DNA from: Alphaproteobacteria bacterium
GTDB lineage: Bacteria > Pseudomonadota > Alphaproteobacteria > Rhizobiales > Hyphomicrobiaceae
Direction of reading: 5' to 3'
Length of the DNA stretch: 61,213 nt
Assembly: GCA_022600345.1 (NCBI GenBank)
Contig: JAHZKP010000013.1
Location: forward strand, 1-61,213
Under the pieces are notes generated by a model. It saw only the letters and a program-made list of their open reading frames with translations. It did not search any database and had not been told where the DNA came from. The position numbers and the translations under genes were made by a program. Numbering within the stretch: position 1 is the first letter of the stretch; every line of letters begins with the position of its first letter. Positions 1-7,647 of this stretch are shown piece by piece.

Positions 1-278
1 CGAACCATTCTGCCGAGGCGGATTAGTGACAAGATCAAGTGGACCGGCGCAGCGCGTGGCGGTGTCACGGGCAAGACGGGATGCGCAGAGATTGGCGCAA
101 ATCCGCCCGGCCCGTCCAATCGTAGATTGGCTCCGCCAATATGGGTTTCCAAGCGGCGGTCGCCCAGTGCGTCGAGCGGCTTGGCCGATCACCCAGATCG
201 ACCCGCGCCACTCTCCTGCTGGATCGACTCGCCGCTTGAGAAACAGAATGGTTCGATTTGGTCGGAAAGTGCTCTAAA
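1..278. repeat. Dispersed inverted-repeat element, copy A (left end cut by window)
   Basis: The right end (244-278) reads outward as CAGAATGGTTCG followed by ATTTGGTCGG and AAGTGCTCTAAA. The first 12 bases of the window are the exact reverse complement of CAGAATGGTTCG, so the element has inverted ends and its left tip lies outside the window. A second, inverted copy starts at 61148. The interior (about 13-243) has no convincing gene. The AGAGCA...CCGACCA end is the kind of palindromic repeat common between genes in Hyphomicrobiales; that link is from memory. Confidence 0.75.
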
Positions 279-287
279 TGCGAAAGA

Positions 288-1172
288 CTACGCGGTAATC
301 TCCAAGCCGTGCTGCATTTGCGCTGCCTGCAGCGTGTTCTTCAACAGGCAGGCAATCGTCATCGGCCCGACACCGCCCGGAACCGGCGTGATCGCACCGG
401 CAACGGCTGCCGCCTCAGCAAAAGCAACATCGCCTTTTAGCTTGGCCTTGCCGCCGGGAACCTCGACGCGGTTGATGCCGACATCGATCACGATCGCGCC
501 CGGCTTAATCCAATCGCCCTTGACAAATTCGGCAATGCCAACTGCCGCGACCACCAGATCGGCCCCCTTCACGACACTTTGAATGTCCTTGGTGCGCGAA
601 TGAGCAACCGTCACCGTGCAGTTCTCCCGCAACAGCAGAGCTGCCATCGGCTTGCCGACGATGTTGGAGCGCCCGATGATGACGGCATTCATTCCAGACA
701 GATTCTCCTGCACCGATTTCGCCAGGATCAGCGAGCCGGTTGGCGTACAAGGAGCAAGCGCTGGTTCACCAACCCACAGCCGCCCGACGTTGACCGGATG
801 GAACCCATCGACGTCTTTGGCTGGATCGATGGCGTTGAGAACCTTCTCGGAGTTGACGTGCTTGGGCAGCGGCAACTGCACGAGAATGCCGTGCACACCG
901 GCGTCTTTGTTCAATGAATCGACCAACGCCAGGATTTCGGCTTCCGACGTGGTATCGGGCAACTTGTGCTCGATGGAATTCATGCCGACTTCTTTGGTCT
1001 GCTGCCCCTTGTTTCGCACGTAGACCTGGCTGGCAGGATCTTCACCGACCAGCACCACAGCCAGCCCCGGCGTAAACCCATGCGCGCTTTTCAGCGCTTC
1101 CACCTTGCCCGCGATATCAGCGCGAACCTGTGCGGCAACAGCCTTTCCATCGATAATGCTTGCACCTGACAT
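288..1172 (-). CDS. folD: Bifunctional methylenetetrahydrofolate dehydrogenase / methenyltetrahydrofolate cyclohydrolase
   Basis: FolD interconverts 5,10-methylene-, 5,10-methenyl- and 10-formyl-tetrahydrofolate in the cytosol, with NADP as electron acceptor, feeding purine and formyl-Met synthesis. The 294-residue product shows the family motifs [14 protein letters not shown], the QLPLPKH segment, DVDGFHPVN, the nucleotide-binding region [11 protein letters not shown] and the C-terminal [12 protein letters not shown]. The frame is open for 7 more codons upstream. I chose the ATG at 1172 because GGAGGG lies about 10 bases before it and the protein then begins with the usual short leader. DUF167 and YggT genes follow upstream on the same strand, a common alphaproteobacterial neighbourhood. 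Confidence 0.96.
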   Translation of the reverse strand: MSGASIIDGKAVAAQVRADIAGKVEALKSAHGFTPGLAVVLVGEDPASQVYVRNKGQQTKEVGMNSIEHKLPDTTSEAEILALVDSLNKDAGVHGILVQLPLPKHVNSEKVLNAIDPAKDVDGFHPVNVGRLWVGEPALAPCTPTGSLILAKSVQENLSGMNAVIIGRSNIVGKPMAALLLRENCTVTVAHSRTKDIQSVVKGADLVVAAVGIAEFVKGDWIKPGAIVIDVGINRVEVPGGKAKLKGDVAFAEAAAVAGAITPVPGGVGPMTIACLLKNTLQAAQMQHGLEITA

Positions 1173-1245
1173 GCCTGAATTTCCCTCCCACATTTTTCTG
1201 GTTCGGGCTTTTGAAGCCCGTTTTCAACAATCCGTTCCGTAAGCT

Positions 1246-1560
1246 TTAAAGCTTTCGGCGAATGGTTTCTACTAAAGTAGCGGGAGCGCCTTGGACATGC
1301 AGCAACTTGACGCGCGATTTCGCTCCTGACCGTAGCGTTACGGCGGATTTGGGCACATCAAGCCAACAGGCAATGAGCTTTTCGACCGCTGAATTGGCTG
1401 CACCATCTTCAGGAACAGCCCGAACTTTAGTCTGGACCGCAGGTCCATCTGCGGTTTCACAAAGTCCTAAAACGATGTCTTTGGACGATTTAGGCGTGAC
1501 GCGAACCCGCAAAGACAGCCCCTCGTCGAGCTGCCGCCACGGCCCGTCACCTTGGTTCAC
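1246..1560 (-). CDS. DUF167 (YggU/UPF0235) family protein
   Basis: This 104-residue cytosolic protein has the DUF167 layout: an N-terminal LRVRVTPKSSKD strand, a central KVRAVPEDGAANSAVEKLIA segment, and a SGAKSRVKLLHVQG C-terminal part. The biochemical role of the family is not established. The start codon overlaps the stop of the YggT gene by four bases (ATGA type), so the two are probably translated together. DUF167 and YggT are frequently adjacent or fused in bacteria, which supports the call. Confidence 0.88.
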   Translation of the reverse strand: MNQGDGPWRQLDEGLSLRVRVTPKSSKDIVLGLCETADGPAVQTKVRAVPEDGAANSAVEKLIACWLDVPKSAVTLRSGAKSRVKLLHVQGAPATLVETIRRKL

Positions 1561-1871
1561 AGACCAAGCGCCTGGACTTGCGGAATGAGAACTTCGGCAA
1601 TGACCCTGATCAGGAACCAGCAGGCCAAAAGCAGCACGATCGGGGAGATGTCGACGGCGCCTAGATCCGGAAGATACCGCCGTATCCGTCGCAGCGCCGG
1701 CTCGGTCAGCGTTGAGATCGCCTGGTAGATCGAGCGCACGGTCGGGTTATAGGCGTTCACCACGCCGAACGCGACGAGCCAGCTAAAAATCACGCTGGCC
1801 AGAACTATGAACGTGTAGATCTGTAGAACCTGAATTGCCAATTCAAGAATGATCACCAACAGGTTGCCCAT
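1557..1871 (-). CDS. YggT family inner-membrane protein
   Basis: The 104-residue protein has two hydrophobic stretches (about residues 3-33 and 75-100) separated by the typical YggT loop with NPTVRSIYQAISTLTEPALR and ending RRYLPDLGAVDISP. YggT proteins are small inner-membrane proteins linked to osmotic or cell-envelope functions, without a fixed biochemical role. It is the first gene of the YggT-DUF167-folD run on the minus strand. The coupled overlap with DUF167 is seen directly; the functional link is inferred. Confidence 0.9.
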   Translation of the reverse strand: MGNLLVIILELAIQVLQIYTFIVLASVIFSWLVAFGVVNAYNPTVRSIYQAISTLTEPALRRIRRYLPDLGAVDISPIVLLLACWFLIRVIAEVLIPQVQALGL

Positions 1872-2067
1872 CGTGCCCCGCTTTAATCAAAGAAAAGATC
1901 GTTGTGATCGCTTGAACAAGAAACGCCGCTCGGCCCGGCAGGCCCCGAATCGCTCCCTCAATCAATCACTTGCCCCGACGTGTAACCCCAGGTCGGGCCG
2001 ACGGCAAGTGCACCTTGCAATCGTCCCCCGTCAGGCAACCCCAACAGCTCCGTCTCAGCGTCTCCGG

Positions 2068-2787
2068 TCAGTCCCCGCCAGCCGAAATCGCCCGTCCGAT
2101 AAGGCCTGGAACTTCGGCATCTTCGCCGATCGGCGCCATCACGGCCCCGCGAAATTCAGCCTGTTCGAGCTGCTCAGGGATATCGCCAATAACATGGCCC
2201 GCTGTTGTTGCAAAAAGCGGCAGGCAAACCGCCGTTCTCCCCGTCAACCCGGCCGCCGCCTTGGCGATCGTCGGCGCCTGTTCAACGAAGCCCAGCCTCA
2301 CATCGCCAAACGCTCCCACCGCCGAGATCCGTCTTTGCACAGCCATTGCCGCTTCCGCCGAAGCCTGACTTCGCTGCGAACCGTGCGCTGCCAACACCAG
2401 GGTTGCCTCGTCGACGCGTCCACCCATCCGGCCGATCGCTTCGCTTGCCCGGCGGACGCACAATGGCGGCAAGGCCTCATCAAGCCCAAATGGATCGAGA
2501 TAAGTTACATCACTATTCGTTGCCAAGCCGACGCGGCGGCGCAGCTCGGAACTGACAAACCACCCATCGCTCATGAAGAACGGATAGATCGCAAGCCTTT
2601 CGCCCTCGATCGCTTGCGCCAAAGCCGCTTCAAGCGATCCCGTTTTTGCCAGCGTCGCGCCTTCGACCCGCATTCCGTTTGCAGCAGCCGAAACCCTCGC
2701 GGCAAGGTCCTTGATCGCACGGTCGAGCGGCTCTGGCTCGCTTGGCGATCCATGCGCAACGACAACTGCAAATGAACCTTGCTTCAC
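2068..2787 (-). CDS. CbiX/SirB-like sirohydrochlorin chelatase family protein
   Basis: CbiX-type chelatases insert cobalt, iron or nickel into sirohydrochlorin. This 239-residue protein has two tandem half-domains, each opening with the metal-ligand motif: VVVAHGSP near the N-terminus and LVLAAHGSQ near residue 130. That is the two-fold internal repeat of long CbiX forms. No other cobalamin or siroheme gene is nearby, so the metal and pathway are open. An upstream TTG (2826) would overlap the GMC oxidoreductase stop. I prefer the GTG at 2787 because GGAGG lies 7 bases before it and the protein then starts just ahead of the first strand. Confidence 0.75.
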   Translation of the reverse strand: MKQGSFAVVVAHGSPSEPEPLDRAIKDLAARVSAAANGMRVEGATLAKTGSLEAALAQAIEGERLAIYPFFMSDGWFVSSELRRRVGLATNSDVTYLDPFGLDEALPPLCVRRASEAIGRMGGRVDEATLVLAAHGSQRSQASAEAAMAVQRRISAVGAFGDVRLGFVEQAPTIAKAAAGLTGRTAVCLPLFATTAGHVIGDIPEQLEQAEFRGAVMAPIGEDAEVPGLIGRAISAGGD

Positions 2788-2822
2788 GTATCTGCCTCCA
2801 GCAAAAAATAACGGGCCGGCCC

Positions 2823-4526
2823 TCAACCAAACGTCGCTGGAGCAGTTACGTCCGCTACCCCGCCTTGGGCCACCCGGCCAGCCTCAAACTTCAATCCATA
2901 ATCGGTTGCCATGTGCACCATCGCACGCTCGGCAAGGGCCGTAATCGTCAGCAGCGGATTGACGCCAAGCGAGCGCGGAATAATCGCCCCGTCAATTACA
3001 TAAAGTCCCTTGTGGACCGAAGTTCCACTCTGGCCACTTGCCCCATCGAAAACCTGGCCCTTGTGATTGACAACACCCTGTCCGCAATCAGCGCCCATGC
3101 CACAGCCACCCAGCGGATGCGCGGTCGCCGGTTGCTTTCCCATCACCGTACCGGCCAACGGATTTTGAACGAAGCTGCCTCCGGTATGCCCGGAAACCTT
3201 GGAAAGCGCCTCGCCCAGCATCGCATAGACGGGTTCATCCTGCGCACCCGGCCAGCTTAAGGCCAGACTGTCGCCTTCCAGACTAAACCGCCCCGAGGCG
3301 CTGTCATGAGACACGGCAAAAAACGTCTGTAGCCGCGAGAACGGCCCCTTGTACACGCCCTTGATAAGGCTTTGAACGGCACCCAGCAGGCGGCCGTTGG
3401 GCAGGAACATCACCGGCAGGATCGGCGCGATGGATGAGGGCATCGCCCCGTCTTGAACGGCATATTCCAGATGCAGGTTTTCGGCATCGCGATATTCCAA
3501 CTGCCCCGTTACCGAAGATCCAACCTCGAATTCATCGATCTTGGCGGGATGGCCGACCCCAATGGCGTTGACGACACGATCGCCGCCGTAGCCGAACCCG
3601 ATGATGTCGCCGTTGGCTGAAAACCGCTGCCCCGCCCGGTCGGAAACATTGAGCCCGGCTTCAGCGCTTCGCAATAAGATTTCCGTTGAGCCCAGCGTGC
3701 CGGCAGCGAGAATAACCACATCGGCTCGTAACTGGATTTCGCCCCCGCCTTCGCCCTTGCCATTTTTCTTTGCACCCGTTGGCCGTACATCAACCTGCCA
3801 ACTGCCATCGCCAAGTTTTACAACGCGCCGGACCGTGAGTTCGGTGAACACCTCTGCGCCATGACGGACGGCATCGGGAAGATACGACAGCGCCACCGTA
3901 TTCTTGGCACCGACATTGCACCCAGAACAGCAGTCGCCGCATGAGGTGCACTCGGGTTGCCGCACCCCGGCTGGGTTGACGTTTTCTTCAAAGCTGACCG
4001 CGACAGGCGTATCGCGCATGGTGCATCCGGTCGCTTCGGCTGCCCCAGCGATTGCCTGGTACTTCGCCATCGCCGATGCCCTGGGATGGGTCGCAGGCCT
4101 GACCCAGGCTTCAGCGCGCCGGTAACCCTCATCAAGCGTTCCGTCCTGGCGGATCTGCCCTGGCCAGACTTCATCTTCAAACACGCGAGGATCAGGCCTC
4201 AGACAAACGCCTGCGTTAATCAGCGACCCCCCGCCAAGCCCACAGCCAACCAGCACATGCACGTCGCTTCCCAGCCGCAGGTCGAACAATGCGGTCGGCG
4301 ATCCCGATTGGGTCGAGCTACCCGAAATTCGCAACTCATTGCGCAGCTCGGGAAATCGCGACGGGAACTCGCCTGTTACAAACTCCCGGCCGCGTTCCAG
4401 CACGGCAACCTTCTTACCCGCCCGTGCCAGCCTGGACGCTGATACGCCCCCGCCATACCCGGAGCCCACGATGATCACATCATAGCGCTCAGCCAAATCC
4501 TCTATGCGGCTCGCCAGTCGGCCCAT
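2823..4526 (-). CDS. GMC-family FAD oxidoreductase (cholesterol-oxidase-like)
   Basis: A 567-residue flavoprotein. The FAD Rossmann motif GSGYGGG is at residues 21-27, followed by the VAVLERG strand. VGCGLGGGSLINAG is near 93-106, and the C-terminal HPLGGCGMG and VNPLLTITALAERA blocks are those of GMC oxidoreductases in the cholesterol-oxidase-like branch. A cysteine cluster C-x2-C-x2-CC-x2-C lies at 193-203, as in several long bacterial relatives; whether it binds metal cannot be told. The substrate is unknown. GAGG about 8 bases upstream supports the ATG. The gene precedes the CbiX-like gene on the same strand. Confidence 0.85.
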   Translation of the reverse strand: MGRLASRIEDLAERYDVIIVGSGYGGGVSASRLARAGKKVAVLERGREFVTGEFPSRFPELRNELRISGSSTQSGSPTALFDLRLGSDVHVLVGCGLGGGSLINAGVCLRPDPRVFEDEVWPGQIRQDGTLDEGYRRAEAWVRPATHPRASAMAKYQAIAGAAEATGCTMRDTPVAVSFEENVNPAGVRQPECTSCGDCCSGCNVGAKNTVALSYLPDAVRHGAEVFTELTVRRVVKLGDGSWQVDVRPTGAKKNGKGEGGGEIQLRADVVILAAGTLGSTEILLRSAEAGLNVSDRAGQRFSANGDIIGFGYGGDRVVNAIGVGHPAKIDEFEVGSSVTGQLEYRDAENLHLEYAVQDGAMPSSIAPILPVMFLPNGRLLGAVQSLIKGVYKGPFSRLQTFFAVSHDSASGRFSLEGDSLALSWPGAQDEPVYAMLGEALSKVSGHTGGSFVQNPLAGTVMGKQPATAHPLGGCGMGADCGQGVVNHKGQVFDGASGQSGTSVHKGLYVIDGAIIPRSLGVNPLLTITALAERAMVHMATDYGLKFEAGRVAQGGVADVTAPATFG

Positions 4527-4828
4527 CGGCTATCCCTCAAACTTCAAATTTGCAATACGCCCCCGTGTCTTAAAGCGATCACGTACGGCCGTCACTGAAT
4601 GTTGTGACGCAGCGGCGATAAAGCCTCACAGCCTATCTCTTGCGACCCGACACCGATTTCGCGACAATTTCAATTGCTGGCTGGCCCTTTTCCGATTCAC
4701 GGCTACACTTTCGCCTAAAACCTCAGATAGCCGAACACTTCCTTCCGGCATGCCGTGTGTCCGGGCTCGTTGAGACCCGGCTGGCGCGCCCCGCAATGCG
4801 GGTGCCGTGTTCCGCGTGTCATAAGGTC
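4527..4828. other. Gene-free interval between the GMC oxidoreductase and the tRNA-like genes
   Basis: About 300 bases between a minus-strand gene start and plus-strand RNA genes, so it must hold promoters for both directions. I see no convincing -35/-10 pair, repeat or short gene. The open frames crossing it lack ribosome sites and continue as antisense of the tRNA-like genes. Confidence 0.5.
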
Positions 4829-4903
4829 GAGGTTGTAGCTCAGTGGTAGAGCGGCCGGACTTGGTCCGGCAGGTCGGGGGTTCGATTCCCTTTAACTTCT
4901 CCA
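4829..4903 (+). tRNA. tRNA-like gene with canonical cloverleaf and encoded CCA, atypical anticodon loop
   Basis: The 75 bases fold into a standard cloverleaf: 7-bp acceptor (GAGGTTG with TAACTTC, two G-U pairs), D-arm GCTC/GAGC with loop AGTGGTA, anticodon stem GCCGG/CCGGC, 5-base variable region, T-arm with loop TTCGATT, discriminator T and encoded CCA at 4901-4903. The 7-base anticodon loop reads ACTTGGT, so positions 34-36 would be TTG (Gln codons). But position 33 is C instead of the near-universal T, and A32/T38 can pair to leave a 5-base loop. The G1-C72 pair and T73 are also unlike glutamine tRNA. Amino-acid identity is therefore unassigned. Confidence 0.7.
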
Positions 4904-4982
4904 ACGCCTGGTGGTCGGGCACTGGACTGTTAATCCAGCGGGCGAAAGCCCTCGTGGGTTCGATTCCCACAATGCGTCTGCA
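4904..4982 (+). tRNA. Aberrant serine-type tRNA-like sequence with GTT anticodon and no normal D-arm
   Basis: It starts at the base after the CCA of the preceding tRNA-like gene. A perfect anticodon arm CTGGA/TCCAG carries loop CTGTTAA (T33, anticodon GTT, Asn codons). It is followed by a long variable arm (GGGC-GAAA-GCCC) and a perfect T-arm GTGGG/CCCAC with TTCGATT. Those two arms look like a class II (serine-type) tRNA. The acceptor pairs imperfectly (ACGCCTG with AATGCGT, five of seven pairs), only 11 bases lie where the D-arm should be, and the 3' end is CTGCA instead of NCCA. It could be a D-arm-less tRNA, an allo-tRNA-like molecule or a decayed tRNA. Confidence 0.45.
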
Positions 4983-5342
4983 CAACGCACTTGGTTAGGG
5001 TCCAAGCAATTGACATCGGGAAGCCGGCCGTAAGGTCTGGCTGCCGCCAAGCCTGTCGCCGGCCTCGGCTGGTGGCTTGTAACGCGGCAGCAGCACGTTC
5101 GCTGCCCTGCGCCTTCCGCGGATACCGCCGCGGGGAATCGTTTGGAGCCCCGCGCCCCGGGCCTGAGCAAAACCTTCGGGTGGAGCCGGTACCCGCAGCA
5201 CCGGGCAAGAAATGTGACCCCGCGGCTCAAGCGGAGGCCCGTGGCGAACCCGTGTGGATCGAGCGGTCGGCGACCCATTGATTGCCGTCATCAGACAGCC
5301 GGCTTCGATTTGAATTACGACTCATTGTTTGAGGTATCCGAA
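4983..5342. other. GC-rich gene-free leader between tRNA-like genes and slipin
   Basis: About 360 bases, very GC-rich, with several local inverted segments, including TGCGT/ACGCA at 4973-4989 just after the second tRNA-like gene. A structured RNA is conceivable. I looked for the hallmark segments of RNase P RNA, SRP RNA and tmRNA on both strands and found none. The open frame running into the slipin gene from 5142 has no ribosome site and is not called. Confidence 0.45.
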
Positions 5343-6503
5343 ATGAAGGTCCTGGGAATTTTCACCGTCGACGTCAAGGATGGCGAGCGCGCATTCCTAT
5401 CCAGGAACGGCCGCTTCGAGCGCCTCCTGGAACCAGGCCGGTTCCGCACCATGGACTGGAAGGGCGCTCTGGCGGCTGAAGTCGTAAAGGTCACGCGTGC
5501 GGAATTTCCAGCCGAGCGCGCGCTGATGTTTGAAAAGACCCATCCCGCAATCGCCGATCAGCATTTCGAGATCGTGCAAACGGCTGCCAACGAGATCGCT
5601 TTGATTTCGTTTGATGGCGAGCCGTTCCATATCGTGCGCCCGAACACGACGCGCGCCTTCTGGAAGACCCTGACGCAAATCGACGTAGAGCGTATCGACA
5701 CCGACGCGGCACCACGCATCCCACAGCGTCTCATCGACAGAATGTCGGACTTCCAAAGCGCGCTGTTTCGCTCCGAGATTGTCGAAGCCCATGAAGTGGG
5801 CCTGTTGTTCTTCGATGGCGCGATGAGCGAGCGGCTGAGCCCCGGTCGGTACGGCTTCTGGCAAGTCGGCCGCAAGGTGGAATTGCGCAAAGTCGACCTG
5901 CGCCCGACACCGCTCGAAGTGTCCGCCCAGGAGATCCTGACCAAGGACCGCGTCGGCATCCGCGTAACGCTGACGGCATTCTACAAAATCGTAGATCCCG
6001 AAAAGGCGGTGCTGGCGTCGGGCGACCTGGCCAACACGCTTTATCGTATGGTGCAGTTTGCCATCCGGGAAGCCGTTGCCACCCGAACGCTCGACGACAT
6101 CCTGGCTGCTCGAGACACCATCGACAACGAGGTGCGCACTTACGTCGACAAGCGCGCTGGCGACCTGGGCGTCGAAATCGGCGAAATCGGCGTCAAGGAT
6201 GTCATCCTGCCCGGCGACGTTCGCGAATTGTTGAACAAGGTGGTGGAAGCAGAACGCGTTGCCAAAGCCAACCTGATCCGTCGGCAGGAAGAAACGGCTG
6301 CAACGCGCTCCCTGCTCAACACAGCCCGCCTGATGGAGGACAACCCGTTATTGTTGCGCCTGAAGGAACTGGAAGCGCTTGAAAAGCTGGTCGAAAAGGT
6401 CGGCCGCATCGATCTACATACCGGCGAAACCGGCGGGTTCGATGCCCTGCTGCAACGGCTCTATAAGCTATCAGGCGACAAGAAAGACGGCGGCGGCGAA
6501 TAA
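5343..6503 (+). CDS. Slipin / SPFH-domain family protein
   Basis: A 386-residue protein whose middle (about 180-320) is an SPFH/prohibitin domain: ELRKVDLRPTPLEVSAQEILTKD (split here as the strand before QEILTKDRVGIRV), then the TLDDILAARDTIDNEV and DLGVEIGEIGVKDVILP blocks. A coiled-coil-prone helix (VEAERVAKANLIRRQEE) follows, then a short leucine-rich tail. Slipins form membrane-associated oligomers, but no clear transmembrane helix is visible here. The N-terminal 150 residues look like a divergent extra repeat. The start ATG has GAGG 8 bases upstream. No NfeD-type partner is adjacent, so the role is open. Confidence 0.85.
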   Translation: MKVLGIFTVDVKDGERAFLSRNGRFERLLEPGRFRTMDWKGALAAEVVKVTRAEFPAERALMFEKTHPAIADQHFEIVQTAANEIALISFDGEPFHIVRPNTTRAFWKTLTQIDVERIDTDAAPRIPQRLIDRMSDFQSALFRSEIVEAHEVGLLFFDGAMSERLSPGRYGFWQVGRKVELRKVDLRPTPLEVSAQEILTKDRVGIRVTLTAFYKIVDPEKAVLASGDLANTLYRMVQFAIREAVATRTLDDILAARDTIDNEVRTYVDKRAGDLGVEIGEIGVKDVILPGDVRELLNKVVEAERVAKANLIRRQEETAATRSLLNTARLMEDNPLLLRLKELEALEKLVEKVGRIDLHTGETGGFDALLQRLYKLSGDKKDGGGE

Positions 6504-6520
6504 TCCAAACCCGTCGCCAA

Positions 6521-6567
6521 CAATTCAGCCGCGGCGCCCACTTTTTGAGGGCAACGCGGCTGAAAAT
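6521..6567 (+). terminator. Hairpin after slipin gene
   Basis: The arms TTCAGCCGCG (6524-6533) and CGCGGCTGAA (6555-6564) are perfectly complementary, with a nested GCCC/GGGC pair and a T-rich loop. It sits about 20 bases after the slipin stop and probably acts as a transcript end, although the trailing T-run is weak. Confidence 0.55.
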
Positions 6568-6745
6568 TGATCACCCCAAATCACATGCCGATGAATTGTT
6601 ACCTGCGGAACAGTTGTCACACACCTGTGAGTCATTGTTGCCCTCCGCGCCCTTGCATCAACAAAGCTGCAGAGCGAGGCTAACAACCAACAAGCCACGA
6701 GAGAGTCCACCCCCCGGGCTCCCGGCAACAAAACTGAGGTAAGTC

Positions 6746-7069
6746 ATGAAAATCGCATTCCCGCTGCTGACAGCAGCCTTTTCCGGCGTGATCGCCACGA
6801 CAATGTTTTCAGCCGCACCCGCTGAAGCCAAAATCCGATGCAACGGCCCATGGCAAGTCACTCGGGACGGCCAGATCGCAACGCCATACTGCGGCGACAA
6901 CTATTTGGCCCGCGTCGCCAAGGGCTATGGCAGCCGTGTCACCGCCCGCATGATTCGCCAGAACCCCAACAAAAAGGCTGAAATCTGCCAGTGGATCGGC
7001 CACGACACCCGAATTCAGGATATCTGCGCCGGCTTCCGCAACGACGATAGCGGCAATCGCGGACGGTAA
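6746..7069 (+). CDS. Small secreted protein of unknown function
   Basis: The 107-residue product has a signal peptide with a hydrophobic core (PLLTAAFSGVIATTMFSA) and a likely cleavage after APAEA near residue 28. The mature part is about 79 residues with four cysteines (in IRCNG, PYCGDN, EICQW, DICAG), consistent with two disulfides in the periplasm. I recognise the general type from Hyphomicrobiales but no function. It stands alone, with a weak ribosome site (GAGG about 8 bases before the ATG). Confidence 0.75.
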   Translation: MKIAFPLLTAAFSGVIATTMFSAAPAEAKIRCNGPWQVTRDGQIATPYCGDNYLARVAKGYGSRVTARMIRQNPNKKAEICQWIGHDTRIQDICAGFRNDDSGNRGR

Positions 7070-7151
7070 AGCTTAAAAAGATCAGCCCGCTGTTGACGTA
7101 AACGTGCGGCACGCGACGCCAAATCCGCCAAGCTCCAATCTGCGGCCGGCA

Positions 7152-7580
7152 TCAATCCTTGGCGTCGCTGGCCCCATCTCCGTCATCGCCGACGTCTTCG
7201 CCAAACAACGGCAGCGGGCGAGCGTGATGGCTTGTCAGCCGCCAGGTGCCATCCTCGTTGACGAACACGTTGCTCGCAGTCATCTCCTGGCCGTTCATGT
7301 CCTCGGTGCAAAACACCATAGCCACGTTGCCCTCGCGCACAATCAGCGGCGAACGCGAAAAAATCGCCGGAGGCTCGGACAGGACCATCACCTGATACCA
7401 CGAGGTCATGACCTCGGCGCGACCGGTAATTCCCGGCCAATTGGGATGATAAACGGAAACCTCTGTGCGCTCGGACCATAACCCGTCCATCTCGGCGAAA
7501 TCGCCCGAACGCAAAACATCATAGAAGCGCTCATTTGCGGCAAGCACCTCGGCCAGCCCGGTATCCTGGTCCATACCCAT
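7152..7580 (-). CDS. NTF2-fold / SnoaL-like (DUF4440-type) protein
   Basis: A 142-residue soluble protein with the alpha+beta cone pattern of the NTF2 superfamily: an N-terminal helix (LAEVLAANERFYDVLRSGDF), VSVYHPNWPGITGRAEVM in the middle, and the strands NVAMVFCTEDMNGQEMTASNVFV and GTWRLTSHHARPLP at the end. It may bind or transform a small ligand, but none is predictable. The open frame extends 22 codons upstream. I chose the ATG at 7580 because GAAGGAG lies 8 bases before it. It lies downstream of the bio operon on the same strand and may be co-transcribed with it. Confidence 0.75.
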   Translation of the reverse strand: MGMDQDTGLAEVLAANERFYDVLRSGDFAEMDGLWSERTEVSVYHPNWPGITGRAEVMTSWYQVMVLSEPPAIFSRSPLIVREGNVAMVFCTEDMNGQEMTASNVFVNEDGTWRLTSHHARPLPLFGEDVGDDGDGASDAKD

Positions 7581-7647
7581 CCGTCGTGCTCCTTCGGAGT
7601 ATTCCCCCTGCCACCGCGTTGATGAGCGCAGCAAGGCGAAACGCAAG

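Noticed and set aside
2788-2822. Cobalamin riboswitch ahead of the CbiX-like gene
   Set aside because: The gene is only 35 bases from the preceding coding region, too short for a riboswitch, and no B12-box is visible.
4829-4903. Plain tRNA-Gln(TTG)
   Set aside because: C33, the G1-C72 pair and T73 contradict a normal glutamine tRNA, so only 'tRNA-like' is claimed.
4626-5291. Minus-strand open frames with GNRTHEG and WESNPRG peptides
   Set aside because: These are the usual spurious translations of the antisense strand of tRNA T-arms, not proteins.
4983-5342. RNase P RNA, SRP RNA or permuted tmRNA
   Set aside because: I looked for their conserved core segments on both strands and none is present; tmRNA tag codons are also absent.
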